Below, piece after piece: positions 7,853 to 15,237 of a stretch of 25,848 bases of DNA. The DNA is from an uncultured Parvimonas sp. (GTDB taxonomy: Bacteria; Bacillota; Clostridia; Tissierellales; Peptoniphilaceae). Both the position numbers and the translations under genes were made by a program. Positions within the stretch are counted from its first letter, which is position 1. Each line of letters opens with the position of its first letter. Location: positions 1-25,848 of the forward strand of contig CABRGI010000002.1 of assembly GCA_902470455.1 (NCBI GenBank), read 5' to 3'. The notes under the pieces were generated by a model that ran no database searches, was not told where the DNA came from, and saw only the letters and a program-made list of their open reading frames with translations.

Positions 7853-8605
7853 TGAACTGATTAATTTGATGATTTTTTCTTGCTCTTGGACTATTAAAGC
7901 ACCGTTATCGTCAATATCTAATGCCTTTGCATAGAATTGTCTATCATTTTGAATTACGGTAATGTCTTTTCCAAGAACATAAGAGTTTTCTTTGTAAAGG
8001 TCGATATAATTTTCCTTGTCTATAAAATATAAGTCAAAAAAGTTTATTATTTCAGAAATTAATTTATTTCTTGAAATTTTAATATTTGTATTATTTTCAA
8101 TAGATGTGGCAATGTTTTTTAAACTTGGTGGGAAGTTACATTCTTTTACATTTATTCCTATTCCGACAATCATATTGTCAATTATATTGGTATTTAGGTT
8201 AATTTGACTTTCGCAGAGAATTCCTCCAACCTTTAAATCATTTAAAATTATATCGTTGACCCATTTTAATTTTACATCTAAATTACAAATGGATTTAATT
8301 GCAGAAAGAACAGCAACACTGGTTAAAATTGTTATTTTTAAAGAATCCTCAATTAGACAATTCGGATTAATTAAAATAGACATATATATTCCTTTATCTT
8401 TATTAGATATAAATTCTCTATTTTTTTTACCATAACCATTTGTTTGTTCATTACTAATTATTATAGTACCATAATTTTTTTCATTTATCTTTGACTTTAG
8501 ATATTTATTTGTTGAATCAATACTGTCAAAAATTTCAATATTATGTTCATACTTTAGATTTTTTTGAATTTCTTGTATATTTAAGTTGTTTTGTAAAGTT
8601 TCCAT
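7835..8605 (-). CDS. birA: Biotin-protein ligase without N-terminal DNA-binding domain
   Basis: BirA makes biotinyl-AMP and attaches biotin to AccB, the carrier partner of the AccA/AccD enzyme encoded nearby. The 256 residues hold only the ligase catalytic and C-terminal domains: FDSIDSTN at about 26-33, the biotin loop EQTNGYGKKNR at 53-63, KGIYMSILINP, KWVNDI at 114-119, KVGGIL with Lys125, and GIGINV. The helix-turn-helix of bifunctional BirA is absent, although a QEIQKNL stretch at 11-17 resembles the usual linker. The loop usually reads GRGRRGR, and here two Arg and a Gly are replaced. There is no ribosome site before the only plausible ATG, and the promoter at 8612-8640 would start transcription on that ATG. 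Confidence 0.92.
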   Translation of the reverse strand: METLQNNLNIQEIQKNLKYEHNIEIFDSIDSTNKYLKSKINEKNYGTIIISNEQTNGYGKKNREFISNKDKGIYMSILINPNCLIEDSLKITILTSVAVLSAIKSICNLDVKLKWVNDIILNDLKVGGILCESQINLNTNIIDNMIVGIGINVKECNFPPSLKNIATSIENNTNIKISRNKLISEIINFFDLYFIDKENYIDLYKENSYVLGKDITVIQNDRQFYAKALDIDDNGALIVQEQEKIIKLISSDISIR

Positions 8606-8611
8606 ATGATA

Positions 8612-8640
8612 ATTATATATAAATTTTATAAAAAAAACAA
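8612..8640 (-). promoter_or_regulatory. Promoter of birA, likely giving a leaderless transcript
   Basis: On the minus strand TTGTTT (8640-8635) and TATAAT (8617-8612) are separated by exactly 17 bases. Only six bases lie between the -10 element and the birA ATG, so the expected start site is the A of that ATG at 8605. No Shine-Dalgarno sequence is present. Confidence 0.6.
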
Positions 8641-8658
8641 CTATAATGATTTTTGATA

Positions 8659-8687
8659 TTGACTAAAGTGAAATACTATTATATACT
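8659..8687 (+). promoter_or_regulatory. Sigma-A promoter of the MarR/FabT-like gene
   Basis: TTGACT (8659-8664), 17 bases, TATACT (8682-8687): a near-consensus promoter 25 bases before the start codon. A TTTTGATA stretch (8651-8658) touching the -35 box resembles one half of a FabT site, but the other half is poor. This promoter and the birA promoter share the short divergent intergenic region, so one operator could serve both. Confidence 0.7.
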
Positions 8688-8712
8688 TTTTATACAGTTT
8701 AGGAGGTAGAGA

Positions 8713-9258
8713 ATGGCTGAAAGTAGAACGAGGCAAACTTTAAACGAATTATTAGTTGATTTATTTAATTTTATATTATATATAGAAGAAAAATATATGA
8801 AAGAAAAGGGAGTACCTTTGACAATGTATGAAGTTCATTTGCTTGAAAATGTTTCAAAGATTGAAAATAATACAATTGGAAATATTGCTGATGCGATGTT
8901 AGTTACAAAGGGAACTCTTTCAGTTAATGCGAGCAGACTAATAAAAAAAGGCTATTTAACAAAATATGTAGATAAGGATGACAGAAGAGTTGTTAGAGTT
9001 GAAATAACAGATAAGGCTAGAGATATTTTAAAAATTCATGATGAATTCCATGAAAATTTAATTGATAGAGCATTAGAGGACTTGAATTTATCAGATAATG
9101 AAGTTTTAAATAAAAGTTTTGAGTCTATTTTAAATTATTTCAAAACGGAATATAAAAAAATGAGTCAAAAGATTGATGAGCCTAAAGTTAAGGAAACAAA
9201 ATTAAAAAAGATAAAGAGATTAAATATGACTAATAGAAAGATTAAATCTACTATTTAG
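8713..9258 (+). CDS. MarR-family winged-helix regulator, FabT-like
   Basis: This 181-residue DNA-binding regulator has the MarR layout: dimerisation helices at about 1-30 and 105-148, a winged helix at 38-100 with recognition helix around 64-80 (VTKGTLSVNASRLIKKGYL), and wing DKDDRRVVRVEIT at 87-99. The pattern of LFN-IL-IEE, VTxGT, ERKGY-like and DRRVV stretches resembles streptococcal FabT, the repressor of fab genes that uses acyl-ACP as corepressor. From about residue 150 there is a Lys/Arg-rich tail not found in FabT (about 144 residues). It has its own promoter, an AGGAGGTAG ribosome site and a terminator, so it forms a single-gene unit beside birA and the fab operon. The fab link is inferred from similarity and position, and a different MarR target is possible. 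Confidence 0.75.
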   Translation: MAESRTRQTLNELLVDLFNFILYIEEKYMKEKGVPLTMYEVHLLENVSKIENNTIGNIADAMLVTKGTLSVNASRLIKKGYLTKYVDKDDRRVVRVEITDKARDILKIHDEFHENLIDRALEDLNLSDNEVLNKSFESILNYFKTEYKKMSQKIDEPKVKETKLKKIKRLNMTNRKIKSTI

Positions 9259-9267
9259 GTTAAAATA

Positions 9268-9301
9268 AGGCTGTTTTTTAAACAGCCTCTTTTGTTTTTT
9301 T
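9268..9301 (+). terminator. Rho-independent terminator after the marR-like gene
   Basis: A perfect 9-bp stem AGGCTGTTT/AAACAGCCT with a TTT loop is followed by a T-rich run interrupted by one G (to 9301). It begins 10 bases after the stop codon. Confidence 0.93.
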
Positions 9302-9320
9302 GGTCAAAATATGTTAAAAT
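9292..9320 (+). promoter_or_regulatory. Candidate promoter of gatCAB
   Basis: TTGTTT (9292-9297), 17 bases, and an extended -10 TGtTAAAAT (hexamer 9315-9320). The -35 box lies inside the T-run of the preceding terminator. The start codon follows 37 bases later with AGGAGA in front of it. Confidence 0.5.
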
Positions 9321-9357
9321 AATACATGATAATTAATATTTCAGATAGGAGATTTTT

Positions 9358-9642
9358 ATGGTTAGTAAGGAAGAAGTAAAGAAAATTTATTATCTTGCAA
9401 ACTTGAATGTAAAAGAAGAAGAACTTGATATTATTGCTAAAAAGTTCGACGATGTTCTAGTTTTTGCCAATGAAATTATGGAACTTGATACTTCAGATTG
9501 TGAAGCTCTAGAAATAGTTGTAGAACATAACAGTCCTTTGAGAGAAGATGTTGTTGAAGAAAGTATTTCAAGGGAAGATGCACTTTTAAATGCAAGTGAC
9601 AAAGAGTATGGATATTTTAGATTGCAAAGGGTTGTGAAATAA
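9358..9642 (+). CDS. gatC: Asp/Glu-tRNA amidotransferase subunit C
   Basis: GatC is the small clamp of the GatCAB complex, which converts misacylated Glu-tRNA(Gln) and Asp-tRNA(Asn) to the amide forms in bacteria lacking GlnRS or AsnRS. The 94-residue protein is the normal size. It shows the helical N-terminus (YYLANLNVKEEEL) and the short C-terminal stretch NSPLREDVVEESISREDALLNA that wraps around GatA. The ribosome site AGGAGA is well placed. The TAA shares a base with the gatA ATG. Confidence 0.93.
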   Translation: MVSKEEVKKIYYLANLNVKEEELDIIAKKFDDVLVFANEIMELDTSDCEALEIVVEHNSPLREDVVEESISREDALLNASDKEYGYFRLQRVVK

Positions 9643-11048
9643 TGGATATTTTAAGTATAAGAGAAGATTTTATCAGTGGTAAGGTGGATTTGATTTCATT
9701 TTATACTGATGTTATAAAGAGAATTGAAGATAAGAAAGATTTGAATATTTTTCTTGACTTTTCTAAAGAAAAAATTATGGAAAGAGTTGAATTTTTAAAT
9801 AATAAATTAAAAAATAAAGAAAAATTAGGCTCTCTTTTTGGGGTTTCAGTTTCCGTTAAAGATAATATTTTAGTTAAAGGATTTAAGAGTACTTGTGGTT
9901 CAAAAATTTTGGAAAATTATAATCCGATTTTTAATGCTACAATTATTGATAGACTTTTGGAAGAAGACGCTGTTATTCTAGGAAAAGTTAATATGGATGA
10001 ATTTGCAATGGGTGGTTCAGGCGAGACTTCTTATTTTGGAGCAACAAAAAATCCACTTGACGAAAGTTTAATTCCCGGCGGTTCATCTTCAGGCTCTGCA
10101 AGTAGTGTAAGTGCTGACCTTGCTATGATTAGTTTAGGATCCGATACAGGCGGTTCTGTTAGAAATCCTGCATCTTTTTGTGCTTGTGTAGGATATAAAC
10201 CTACTTATGGAATGATTTCAAGGTATGGAGTTGTTTCTATGGCAAGCAGTTTGGATCAAGTTGGAATTTTATCAAATGATGTTAAATCAATTCTGCCGAT
10301 TCTAAATACTATTGGCGGTTTGGATAAAATGGATGCAGTTACAATGAGAGATACTTTAGATATTAAGGAAGATAAAGATTTTTCTTTAAAGGGTATTAAA
10401 ATTGCAACAGTTTCTAATATCGAAAATTATGAAATTGACGAAATTATTTTAAAAGATTATAAAAAGGCGATTGAAAATTTAAAAAATCAAGGCGCTATAA
10501 TTGAAGAAGTAGACTTTAAATATATTAAGCATTCTACAAATGTATATAATGTTATTATGAGCTCTGAAGTTTCAAGTAATATGTCAAGATTTGACGGTAT
10601 CAGATATGGATATATAACTGAAAATTACGACTCAACAAGAGAACTTTTTACAAATACTAGAAGTGAAGGTTTTGGAGAAGAAGTTCAAAGAAGAATTGCA
10701 ATGGGAACTTTCTATCTTGCAAGCTCAAACAATCAAATTCTTTATAAAAAAGGCTTGGAAGTTAGAGACTTGATAAGCAAAGAAGTTAATAAAGTGCTTT
10801 CAGAATATGATTTTATTTTAACTCCTACAACAACTTGCTTGCCAGGCAAGATTGGAGCAGAAAAGGATAATGCTTTAAAATCTTATGCAGGGGATACTTT
10901 TAATGTGCCTGTGAATTTTGCCGGGCTTCCTGCTATTTCCATTCCTTTAAATCTTAAAAAAATTGGTGGAAGTGTTCAATTTATAGGTAAGAGATTTGAT
11001 GATGAAAGATTATTAAATCTTGCAATGAATTTTGAAAGGGGGCTTTAA
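9642..11048 (+). CDS. gatA: Asp/Glu-tRNA amidotransferase subunit A (glutamine amidase)
   Basis: GatA hydrolyses glutamine and passes ammonia to GatB. This 468-residue amidase-signature protein has the full Ser-cisSer-Lys triad: Lys73 in VSVKDNI, Ser148 in PGGSSSGSA and Ser172 in DTGGSVRNPA. The MDEFAMGGSGETS stretch at about 118-130 and the C-terminal FNVPVNFAGLPAISIP stretch are typical of GatA rather than other amidases. The ATG overlaps the gatC stop by one base. Confidence 0.97.
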   Translation: MDILSIREDFISGKVDLISFYTDVIKRIEDKKDLNIFLDFSKEKIMERVEFLNNKLKNKEKLGSLFGVSVSVKDNILVKGFKSTCGSKILENYNPIFNATIIDRLLEEDAVILGKVNMDEFAMGGSGETSYFGATKNPLDESLIPGGSSSGSASSVSADLAMISLGSDTGGSVRNPASFCACVGYKPTYGMISRYGVVSMASSLDQVGILSNDVKSILPILNTIGGLDKMDAVTMRDTLDIKEDKDFSLKGIKIATVSNIENYEIDEIILKDYKKAIENLKNQGAIIEEVDFKYIKHSTNVYNVIMSSEVSSNMSRFDGIRYGYITENYDSTRELFTNTRSEGFGEEVQRRIAMGTFYLASSNNQILYKKGLEVRDLISKEVNKVLSEYDFILTPTTTCLPGKIGAEKDNALKSYAGDTFNVPVNFAGLPAISIPLNLKKIGGSVQFIGKRFDDERLLNLAMNFERGL

Positions 11049-11049
11049 T

Positions 11050-12477
11050 ATGAGTTTAAAGACAATAATAGGACTTGAAATTCACGTTGAGTTACAAACT
11101 GATACAAAAATGTTCTGTGGTTGTAAAAATGAATATGGTTGTCCTCCAAATACTAATGTTTGTCCTATTTGTTTAGGTCATCCGGGAACTCTTCCAAGAA
11201 TAAATAAGAGAGCGATTGAATATGCAATAATGGCAGGCAATGCTTTTAATTGTGAAATTTCTATGGATATGAAAATGGATAGAAAAAAATATTTTTATCC
11301 AGACTTGGTTAAGGGCTATCAAATAACTCAAGAGAGAACTCCTATTTGTAAAAATGGATATATAGAAATTGAAACTGAAAATGGAGTGAAAAAACTTAGA
11401 TTACAAAGAATTCATATTGAAGAAGATACAGGAAAGTCAATTCATAATGAAAACGGACATACTCTAATGGACTATAACAGAGCGGGAGTTCCATTAATTG
11501 AAATTGTATCTGAGCCTGATATGAACAGTCCTGAAGAGGCTATTGCTTTTTTGACAAATTTGAAAGAAACTATAAAATATCTTGGAATTTCAGATGTTAA
11601 GATGGAAGAAGGTTCACTTCGTTGTGATGTAAACTTAAATGTAGTTGATGAAGAAAGTGGATTTAAGACAAAAATTACTGAAATTAAAAATCTAAATTCA
11701 TTTAAGGCTGCTCTTCGTGCTATGGAATATGAACAAAAAAGACATATAGAAAATGTTAAGAATAAGATAGCAGGTGAAAAAGAGACAAGACGTTGGGATG
11801 AATCAAAGCTTGAAACTATAATTATGCGTCATAAAGAAGAAGGAAATGATTATAGATTTAGTGTTGAGCCTGATATTCCATATATCAAACTTGAAAAAGA
11901 CTTTGTTGAAGCCATTAATGAAAAAATGCCGGAGCTTCCAAAGAATAAGAAAAATAGATTTTTAAATGAATACAAACTTTCAGAATATGATGCAAATGTA
12001 TTAACTCAAAATAAATATTTATCTGAATATTTTGAAAGAGTAGTTAAAAAAGTTGATGATGCAACTCTTGTTTCAAACTGGTTGCTTTCAGATGTTTTAA
12101 GAAGAGTTAAAGATTTGGAAATTGAATTTGAAGAAATTCCTTTAAATATTGAATCTTTTGCAAGTCTTTTAAAATTAGTTAAAGAAAATAAGATAAATGC
12201 AAATGTCGGAAAAAAACTCCTTAGAGAATTATTTGAAGAAGGAGATTTTGATCCGCTAAAAGTTGTTGAAGAAAGAGGATTAATTCAGATTTCAGATGAC
12301 GGCGCATTGATTGAGATAGTTGAAGAAGTTCTTAAGAATAATCCATCTTCAATAGAGGACTATAAAAATGGAAAAGACAGAGCATTAGGCTTTTTGATGG
12401 GACAATGTATGAAGGCTTCAAAAGGTAAGGGAAATCCACAAAAATTTAATGAATTGATTTTAGAAAGGTTAGTTTAA
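11050..12477 (+). CDS. gatB: Asp/Glu-tRNA amidotransferase subunit B
   Basis: GatB binds the misacylated tRNA, phosphorylates the acyl group and amidates it with ammonia from GatA. I place the start at 11050 (MSLKTIIGLEIHVEL), matching GatB N-termini and preceded at the right distance by AAAGGGGG. An in-frame ATG at 11032 would lie inside gatA without a good ribosome site. The resulting 475 residues are normal. Four Cys at 23, 25, 38 and 41 form the zinc-binding knuckle (CGC..., CPICLGHPG). DYNRAGVPLIEIVSEPD and EEGSLRCDVN follow. The C-terminal YqeY-like helical domain begins around residue 330. It abuts gatA and shares one base with rdgB. Confidence 0.96.
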   Translation: MSLKTIIGLEIHVELQTDTKMFCGCKNEYGCPPNTNVCPICLGHPGTLPRINKRAIEYAIMAGNAFNCEISMDMKMDRKKYFYPDLVKGYQITQERTPICKNGYIEIETENGVKKLRLQRIHIEEDTGKSIHNENGHTLMDYNRAGVPLIEIVSEPDMNSPEEAIAFLTNLKETIKYLGISDVKMEEGSLRCDVNLNVVDEESGFKTKITEIKNLNSFKAALRAMEYEQKRHIENVKNKIAGEKETRRWDESKLETIIMRHKEEGNDYRFSVEPDIPYIKLEKDFVEAINEKMPELPKNKKNRFLNEYKLSEYDANVLTQNKYLSEYFERVVKKVDDATLVSNWLLSDVLRRVKDLEIEFEEIPLNIESFASLLKLVKENKINANVGKKLLRELFEEGDFDPLKVVEERGLIQISDDGALIEIVEEVLKNNPSSIEDYKNGKDRALGFLMGQCMKASKGKGNPQKFNELILERLV

Positions 12478-13079
12478 TGAAAAAGGTAGCACTATCTACG
12501 GATAACAAAAATAAAGTCAAAGAAATGCTAGCGATTTTAAGTAAATATGATTTTGAAATAGTAACTAAAAGTGAATTGGGTGTAAATGAAGAATTTGAAG
12601 AAATTTATGATACACTTGAGGGAAATTCAAAACTAAAAGCTGAAAAACTAAGAGAATATTGTTCTTTTGCTGTTCTAGCAGACGATACAGGACTTTTCGT
12701 AAATGCTTTAAATGGAGAACCGGGAGTGCTATCTGCAAGATATGCAGGAGAGCATGGAAATAGTGAAGCAAACAGAGAGAAACTTTTAAAAAATCTTGAA
12801 GGAAAGTCTGATAGAAGTGCATATTTTAAAACTGTAATTGTCTTTGTTGATGAAAATGGAAAAGAATTTATTGCAAAGGGAATTTTAAAAGGAACTATTT
12901 CAGAAGATGAAAGAGGCGAAAACGGCTTTGGATATGACAAGATTTTTATTCCTGAAAATATGGAAAAAACTTTGGCTGAAATCAGCGCCGAAGAAAAAAA
13001 CAAATTTAGTCATAGAAAAAGAGCATTAGAAGATTTAAAAAATATTTTAGGTGATAGATATGATAGTAGCAGTTGTTAG
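12477..13079 (+). CDS. rdgB: XTP/dITP diphosphatase (non-canonical purine NTP pyrophosphatase)
   Basis: RdgB cleaves XTP, ITP and dITP to monophosphates, keeping deaminated purines out of nucleic acids. This is a 200-residue Ham1-family protein. STDNKNKVKEM at 7-17 binds the phosphates, LADDTGLFVNAL at 68-79 carries the catalytic Asp70, and GENGFGYDKIFIP at 148-160 closes the base pocket. The C-terminal SHRKRAL is conserved. It is coupled to gatB by a one-base overlap and overlaps the following phosphodiesterase. The rdgB-yfcE pairing is common in clostridia-like genomes. Confidence 0.95.
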   Translation: MKKVALSTDNKNKVKEMLAILSKYDFEIVTKSELGVNEEFEEIYDTLEGNSKLKAEKLREYCSFAVLADDTGLFVNALNGEPGVLSARYAGEHGNSEANREKLLKNLEGKSDRSAYFKTVIVFVDENGKEFIAKGILKGTISEDERGENGFGYDKIFIPENMEKTLAEISAEEKNKFSHRKRALEDLKNILGDRYDSSSC

Positions 13080-13530
13080 TGATACTCATGGAATTGTACT
13101 TCCTGTTGCATACAGTTTACAAAGAAATAAGGTTGATATTGTTCTTCATCTTGGTGATGATTCTGAAGATGTAAAGAAGATAGAACAAATAACAGGAATG
13201 GAAGTATATGCAGTTGCAGGAAATTGTGATAAAAATCCTAAAGATATTCCAGAAGAGTTAGTTTTAGAAATTAGAAGAAAAAAATTCTTTTTAACTCATG
13301 GGCATAAATATGATGTTGACAATGGAATTGATAAAATAGTTGAAAAAGCTAAAGAAGTTGGGGCGGATTATGCTCTTTTCGGGCATACTCATGTTCATTT
13401 AAGAGAAAGAGTTGATGGAATAACTATTTTAAATCCCGGTAGTACTACTATGCCAAGACAGGGAGATACAAAGGGTTATTATATCGTAAATTTAATTGAA
13501 AAAAGTGTAAATAGAATAAATTTAAGATAA
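13060..13530 (+). CDS. YfcE/MJ0936-type metallophosphoesterase
   Basis: This is a small calcineurin-like phosphodiesterase of 156 residues. The metal-binding motifs run in order: SDTHG at 7-11, HLGDDSEDV, AGNCD, LTHGH and FGHTHVH, followed by NPGSTTMPR, which is typical of the YfcE subgroup. The natural substrate of this group is uncertain, and members act on model phosphodiesters. I place the start at ATG 13060, 5 bases after AGGTGA. A GTG in the same frame at 13051 would lie on that ribosome site. The start is 20 bases inside rdgB, so translation is coupled. Confidence 0.88.
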   Translation: MIVAVVSDTHGIVLPVAYSLQRNKVDIVLHLGDDSEDVKKIEQITGMEVYAVAGNCDKNPKDIPEELVLEIRRKKFFLTHGHKYDVDNGIDKIVEKAKEVGADYALFGHTHVHLRERVDGITILNPGSTTMPRQGDTKGYYIVNLIEKSVNRINLR

Positions 13531-13575
13531 TCGGCTTTATAACCGACCATTTGGTCGGTTATTAGCTGATTTTTT
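13529..13575 (+). terminator. Strong nested palindrome/terminator after the phosphodiesterase gene
   Basis: The inner stem is a perfect 10-bp repeat (13539-13548 with 13553-13562, arm ATAACCGACC) around an ATTT loop. An outer 8-bp arm pair (13529-13536 with 13564-13571, one G-T pair) extends it, and a T-run follows. It fits a rho-independent terminator. The inner GACC-ATTT-GGTC core also looks like a TetR-family operator, so an operator role for the next gene is possible. Confidence 0.8.
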
Positions 13576-13589
13576 CTATGGAGAAGTAT

Positions 13590-14621
13590 ATGAAAGTAAA
13601 AAAAATAGGAATAGTAAGTTTATCCAGTGGAATATTGGGTGAAGATTTTGTTGCTCATGAAGTTAAAATTGGAATTGAGAGACTTAAAAAATATGGAATT
13701 GAAGTTGAATTTTTACCTAATTCAAAAAATGGTATTGATTTTATAAAAAATAATCCTAAAGAAAGAGCAAAAGATTTTATAGATGCTTTTAAAGATGATT
13801 CAATTGATATGATATTATGTGCAATAGGTGGAGATGATACTTATAGATTATTGCCTTATTTGTTTGAAAATAATGAATTAAAAAACGCAGTAAAGCAGAA
13901 AATATTTTTAGGTTTTTCAGACACTACAATGAATCATTTAATGCTAAATAAAGTAGGAATAAAAACATTCTATGGACAGGCATTTTTACCTGATGTCTGT
14001 GAGTTATCAAACGAAATGCTACATTATTCAAAGCGTTTCTTTGAAGAATTAATTAATACCGGAAAAATTAAAGAAATTTATCCTAGTGATGTTTGGTATA
14101 ATGAGAGAGAAGACTTTAGCGAAAAAGCTATAGGAATTTCTATGGAAGAGCATTATAATCGTGGATTTGAATTAATAAGAGGAAATGCAAAATTTGAAGG
14201 TAAAATATTAGGAGGATGTCTAGAGTCTATATTTGATATTTTTGATAATTCAAGATATGAAGATACGGTTTCTCTTTGTCAAAAATATAGTTTATTTCCA
14301 AGTTTGAATGAGTGGAAAAATAAAATCTTGCTTCTCGAAACTAGCGAAGAAAAACCTAAACCTGAGCTATTTAGAAAGATGATTCATAAACTTCAAGAAT
14401 ATGGAATATTTGATGTTATTTCAGGTTTGATTGTCGGAAAACCACAAAATGAAGAGTATTATGAAGAGTATAAAAAAATTCTTCTTGATGAAATTAAAAA
14501 TAAAGAGTTGTCTATTGTATATAATATAAATGTTGGACATAGTACTCCAAGATGTATCATTCCTTTTGGAGTAAATGCAAAAGTAGATATTGAAAGGCAA
14601 ATTATAGAATTTAATGAATAA
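13590..14621 (+). CDS. S66-family serine peptidase (MccF / LD-carboxypeptidase-like)
   Basis: This is a cytoplasmic Ser-Glu-His peptidase of the S66 family, whose members are either LD-carboxypeptidases that recycle murein peptides or MccF-type enzymes that cleave microcin C-like acyl-adenylates. The 343 residues have Ser110 in GFSDTT, Glu212 in GGCLESI and His317 in VGHSTPRCIIPFG. The IGGDDTYRLLPY and NKVGIKTFYGQAFLPDVCE stretches and the internal loop around residues 165-195 favour the MccF branch over housekeeping LdcA. The start at 13590 has GGAGAAG six bases upstream, whereas the ATG at 13578 has none. It overlaps the next gene by 8 bases. No clear promoter was found between the palindrome and the start. 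Confidence 0.85.
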   Translation: MKVKKIGIVSLSSGILGEDFVAHEVKIGIERLKKYGIEVEFLPNSKNGIDFIKNNPKERAKDFIDAFKDDSIDMILCAIGGDDTYRLLPYLFENNELKNAVKQKIFLGFSDTTMNHLMLNKVGIKTFYGQAFLPDVCELSNEMLHYSKRFFEELINTGKIKEIYPSDVWYNEREDFSEKAIGISMEEHYNRGFELIRGNAKFEGKILGGCLESIFDIFDNSRYEDTVSLCQKYSLFPSLNEWKNKILLLETSEEKPKPELFRKMIHKLQEYGIFDVISGLIVGKPQNEEYYEEYKKILLDEIKNKELSIVYNINVGHSTPRCIIPFGVNAKVDIERQIIEFNE

Positions 14622-14943
14622 AGATATGAAAAAAAGTATTGTAAAGAAAAGAGATAGAGAGAAAAAAGTAATAACTGAAATGGTGAAATTGTATTGTAGT
14701 AAAAATCACAAGAAAGATGAATTGTGTGAAGAATGTAATGAGATTTTAAACTATTCTTTGAAAAGGATTGATCATTGTAGATTTATGGAGACAAAAACTT
14801 TTTGTTCAAATTGCAAATCACCTTGCTATAGTCCTGAAATGAAAGAAAAAGTAAAAAAAATCATGAAATTTTCAGGGCCTAGAATGTTATTTCACCATCC
14901 TTTATTAGTTATTTCTCATATGATAAGTGGATTAAAAAAATAA
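14614..14943 (+). CDS. YgbA family (nitrous oxide-stimulated promoter) Cys-rich protein
   Basis: This is a 109-residue basic protein with seven Cys (28, 38, 41, 55, 64, 67, 71). The signature TFCSNCKSPCYSPEMKEK at 62-79 followed by KFSGPRMLFHHPLLVISH is the conserved core of the YgbA family, whose E. coli member is induced by nitric oxide through NsrR and helps cells recover from nitrosative stress. No enzyme activity is established for the family. The Cys/His set suggests metal or iron-sulfur binding, which is an inference. The start overlaps the peptidase gene by 8 bases. A second ATG at 14626 is possible, and neither start has a strong ribosome site. Co-transcription with the S66 peptidase is likely. 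Confidence 0.83.
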   Translation: MNKDMKKSIVKKRDREKKVITEMVKLYCSKNHKKDELCEECNEILNYSLKRIDHCRFMETKTFCSNCKSPCYSPEMKEKVKKIMKFSGPRMLFHHPLLVISHMISGLKK

Positions 14944-15054
14944 TTTTTAAATAAAAAAAAATTATAGAAAAAACATTATGAATTAATGTCGTAAAAAACT
15001 TGATAGATATTGAAATTTGAATATTTATTTAACATATTTCTTTTATGTTTATCA

Positions 15055-15083
15055 TTGACTTTAATTTGTTTTTATAATATATT
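15055..15083 (+). promoter_or_regulatory. Candidate upstream promoter P1 of the V-ATPase operon
   Basis: TTGACT (15055-15060), 17 bases, TATATT (15078-15083). It would give a leader of nearly 300 bases before the first ATPase gene. The surrounding DNA is so AT-rich that chance matches are likely, so confidence is moderate. Confidence 0.45.
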
Positions 15084-15178
15084 TAACTCAGTGATTTAAG
15101 TGTAAAAGAAAATTAAATTAATATAAACTTATATTGCAGTAAATCTTTTATGAAAAAGTTTTTTCTGTTAAAATTCAC

Positions 15179-15207
15179 TTGAAAAAAGATAAAAAAAAGT
15201 TTATAAT
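15179..15207 (+). promoter_or_regulatory. Main candidate promoter P2 of the V-ATPase operon
   Basis: TTGAAA (15179-15184), exactly 17 bases, TATAAT (15202-15207). It is the best sigma-A match in this intergenic region. Transcription would start near 15214, leaving a leader of about 165 bases that contains the small ORF at 15238. Confidence 0.7.
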
Positions 15208-15237
15208 ATTCTTACAGTTAAAATGGGGGAGAATTTT

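Larger units (their letters stand above)
14944..15237 (+). other. AT-rich gene-free region upstream of the V-ATPase operon
   Basis: No convincing gene is present on either strand. A short inverted repeat ACATTA-N5-TAATGT (14973-14989) lies just after the YgbA gene and could be a weak operator. The A/T stem at 14941-14964 lacks G-C pairs and a T-run, so I do not call it a terminator. Promoters P1 and P2 (listed separately) lie in the right half. Confidence 0.6.

Noticed and set aside
11032..11049. Upstream ATG for gatB
   Set aside because: It lies inside gatA, and the AAAGGGGG ribosome site lies after it, at the right distance for the ATG at 11050, which matches GatB N-termini.
14941..14964. 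Inverted repeat TAATTTTT/AAAAATTA after the YgbA gene as a terminator
   Set aside because: It has no G-C pairs and no T-run follows on the plus strand. Such repeats are expected by chance in DNA this AT-rich.
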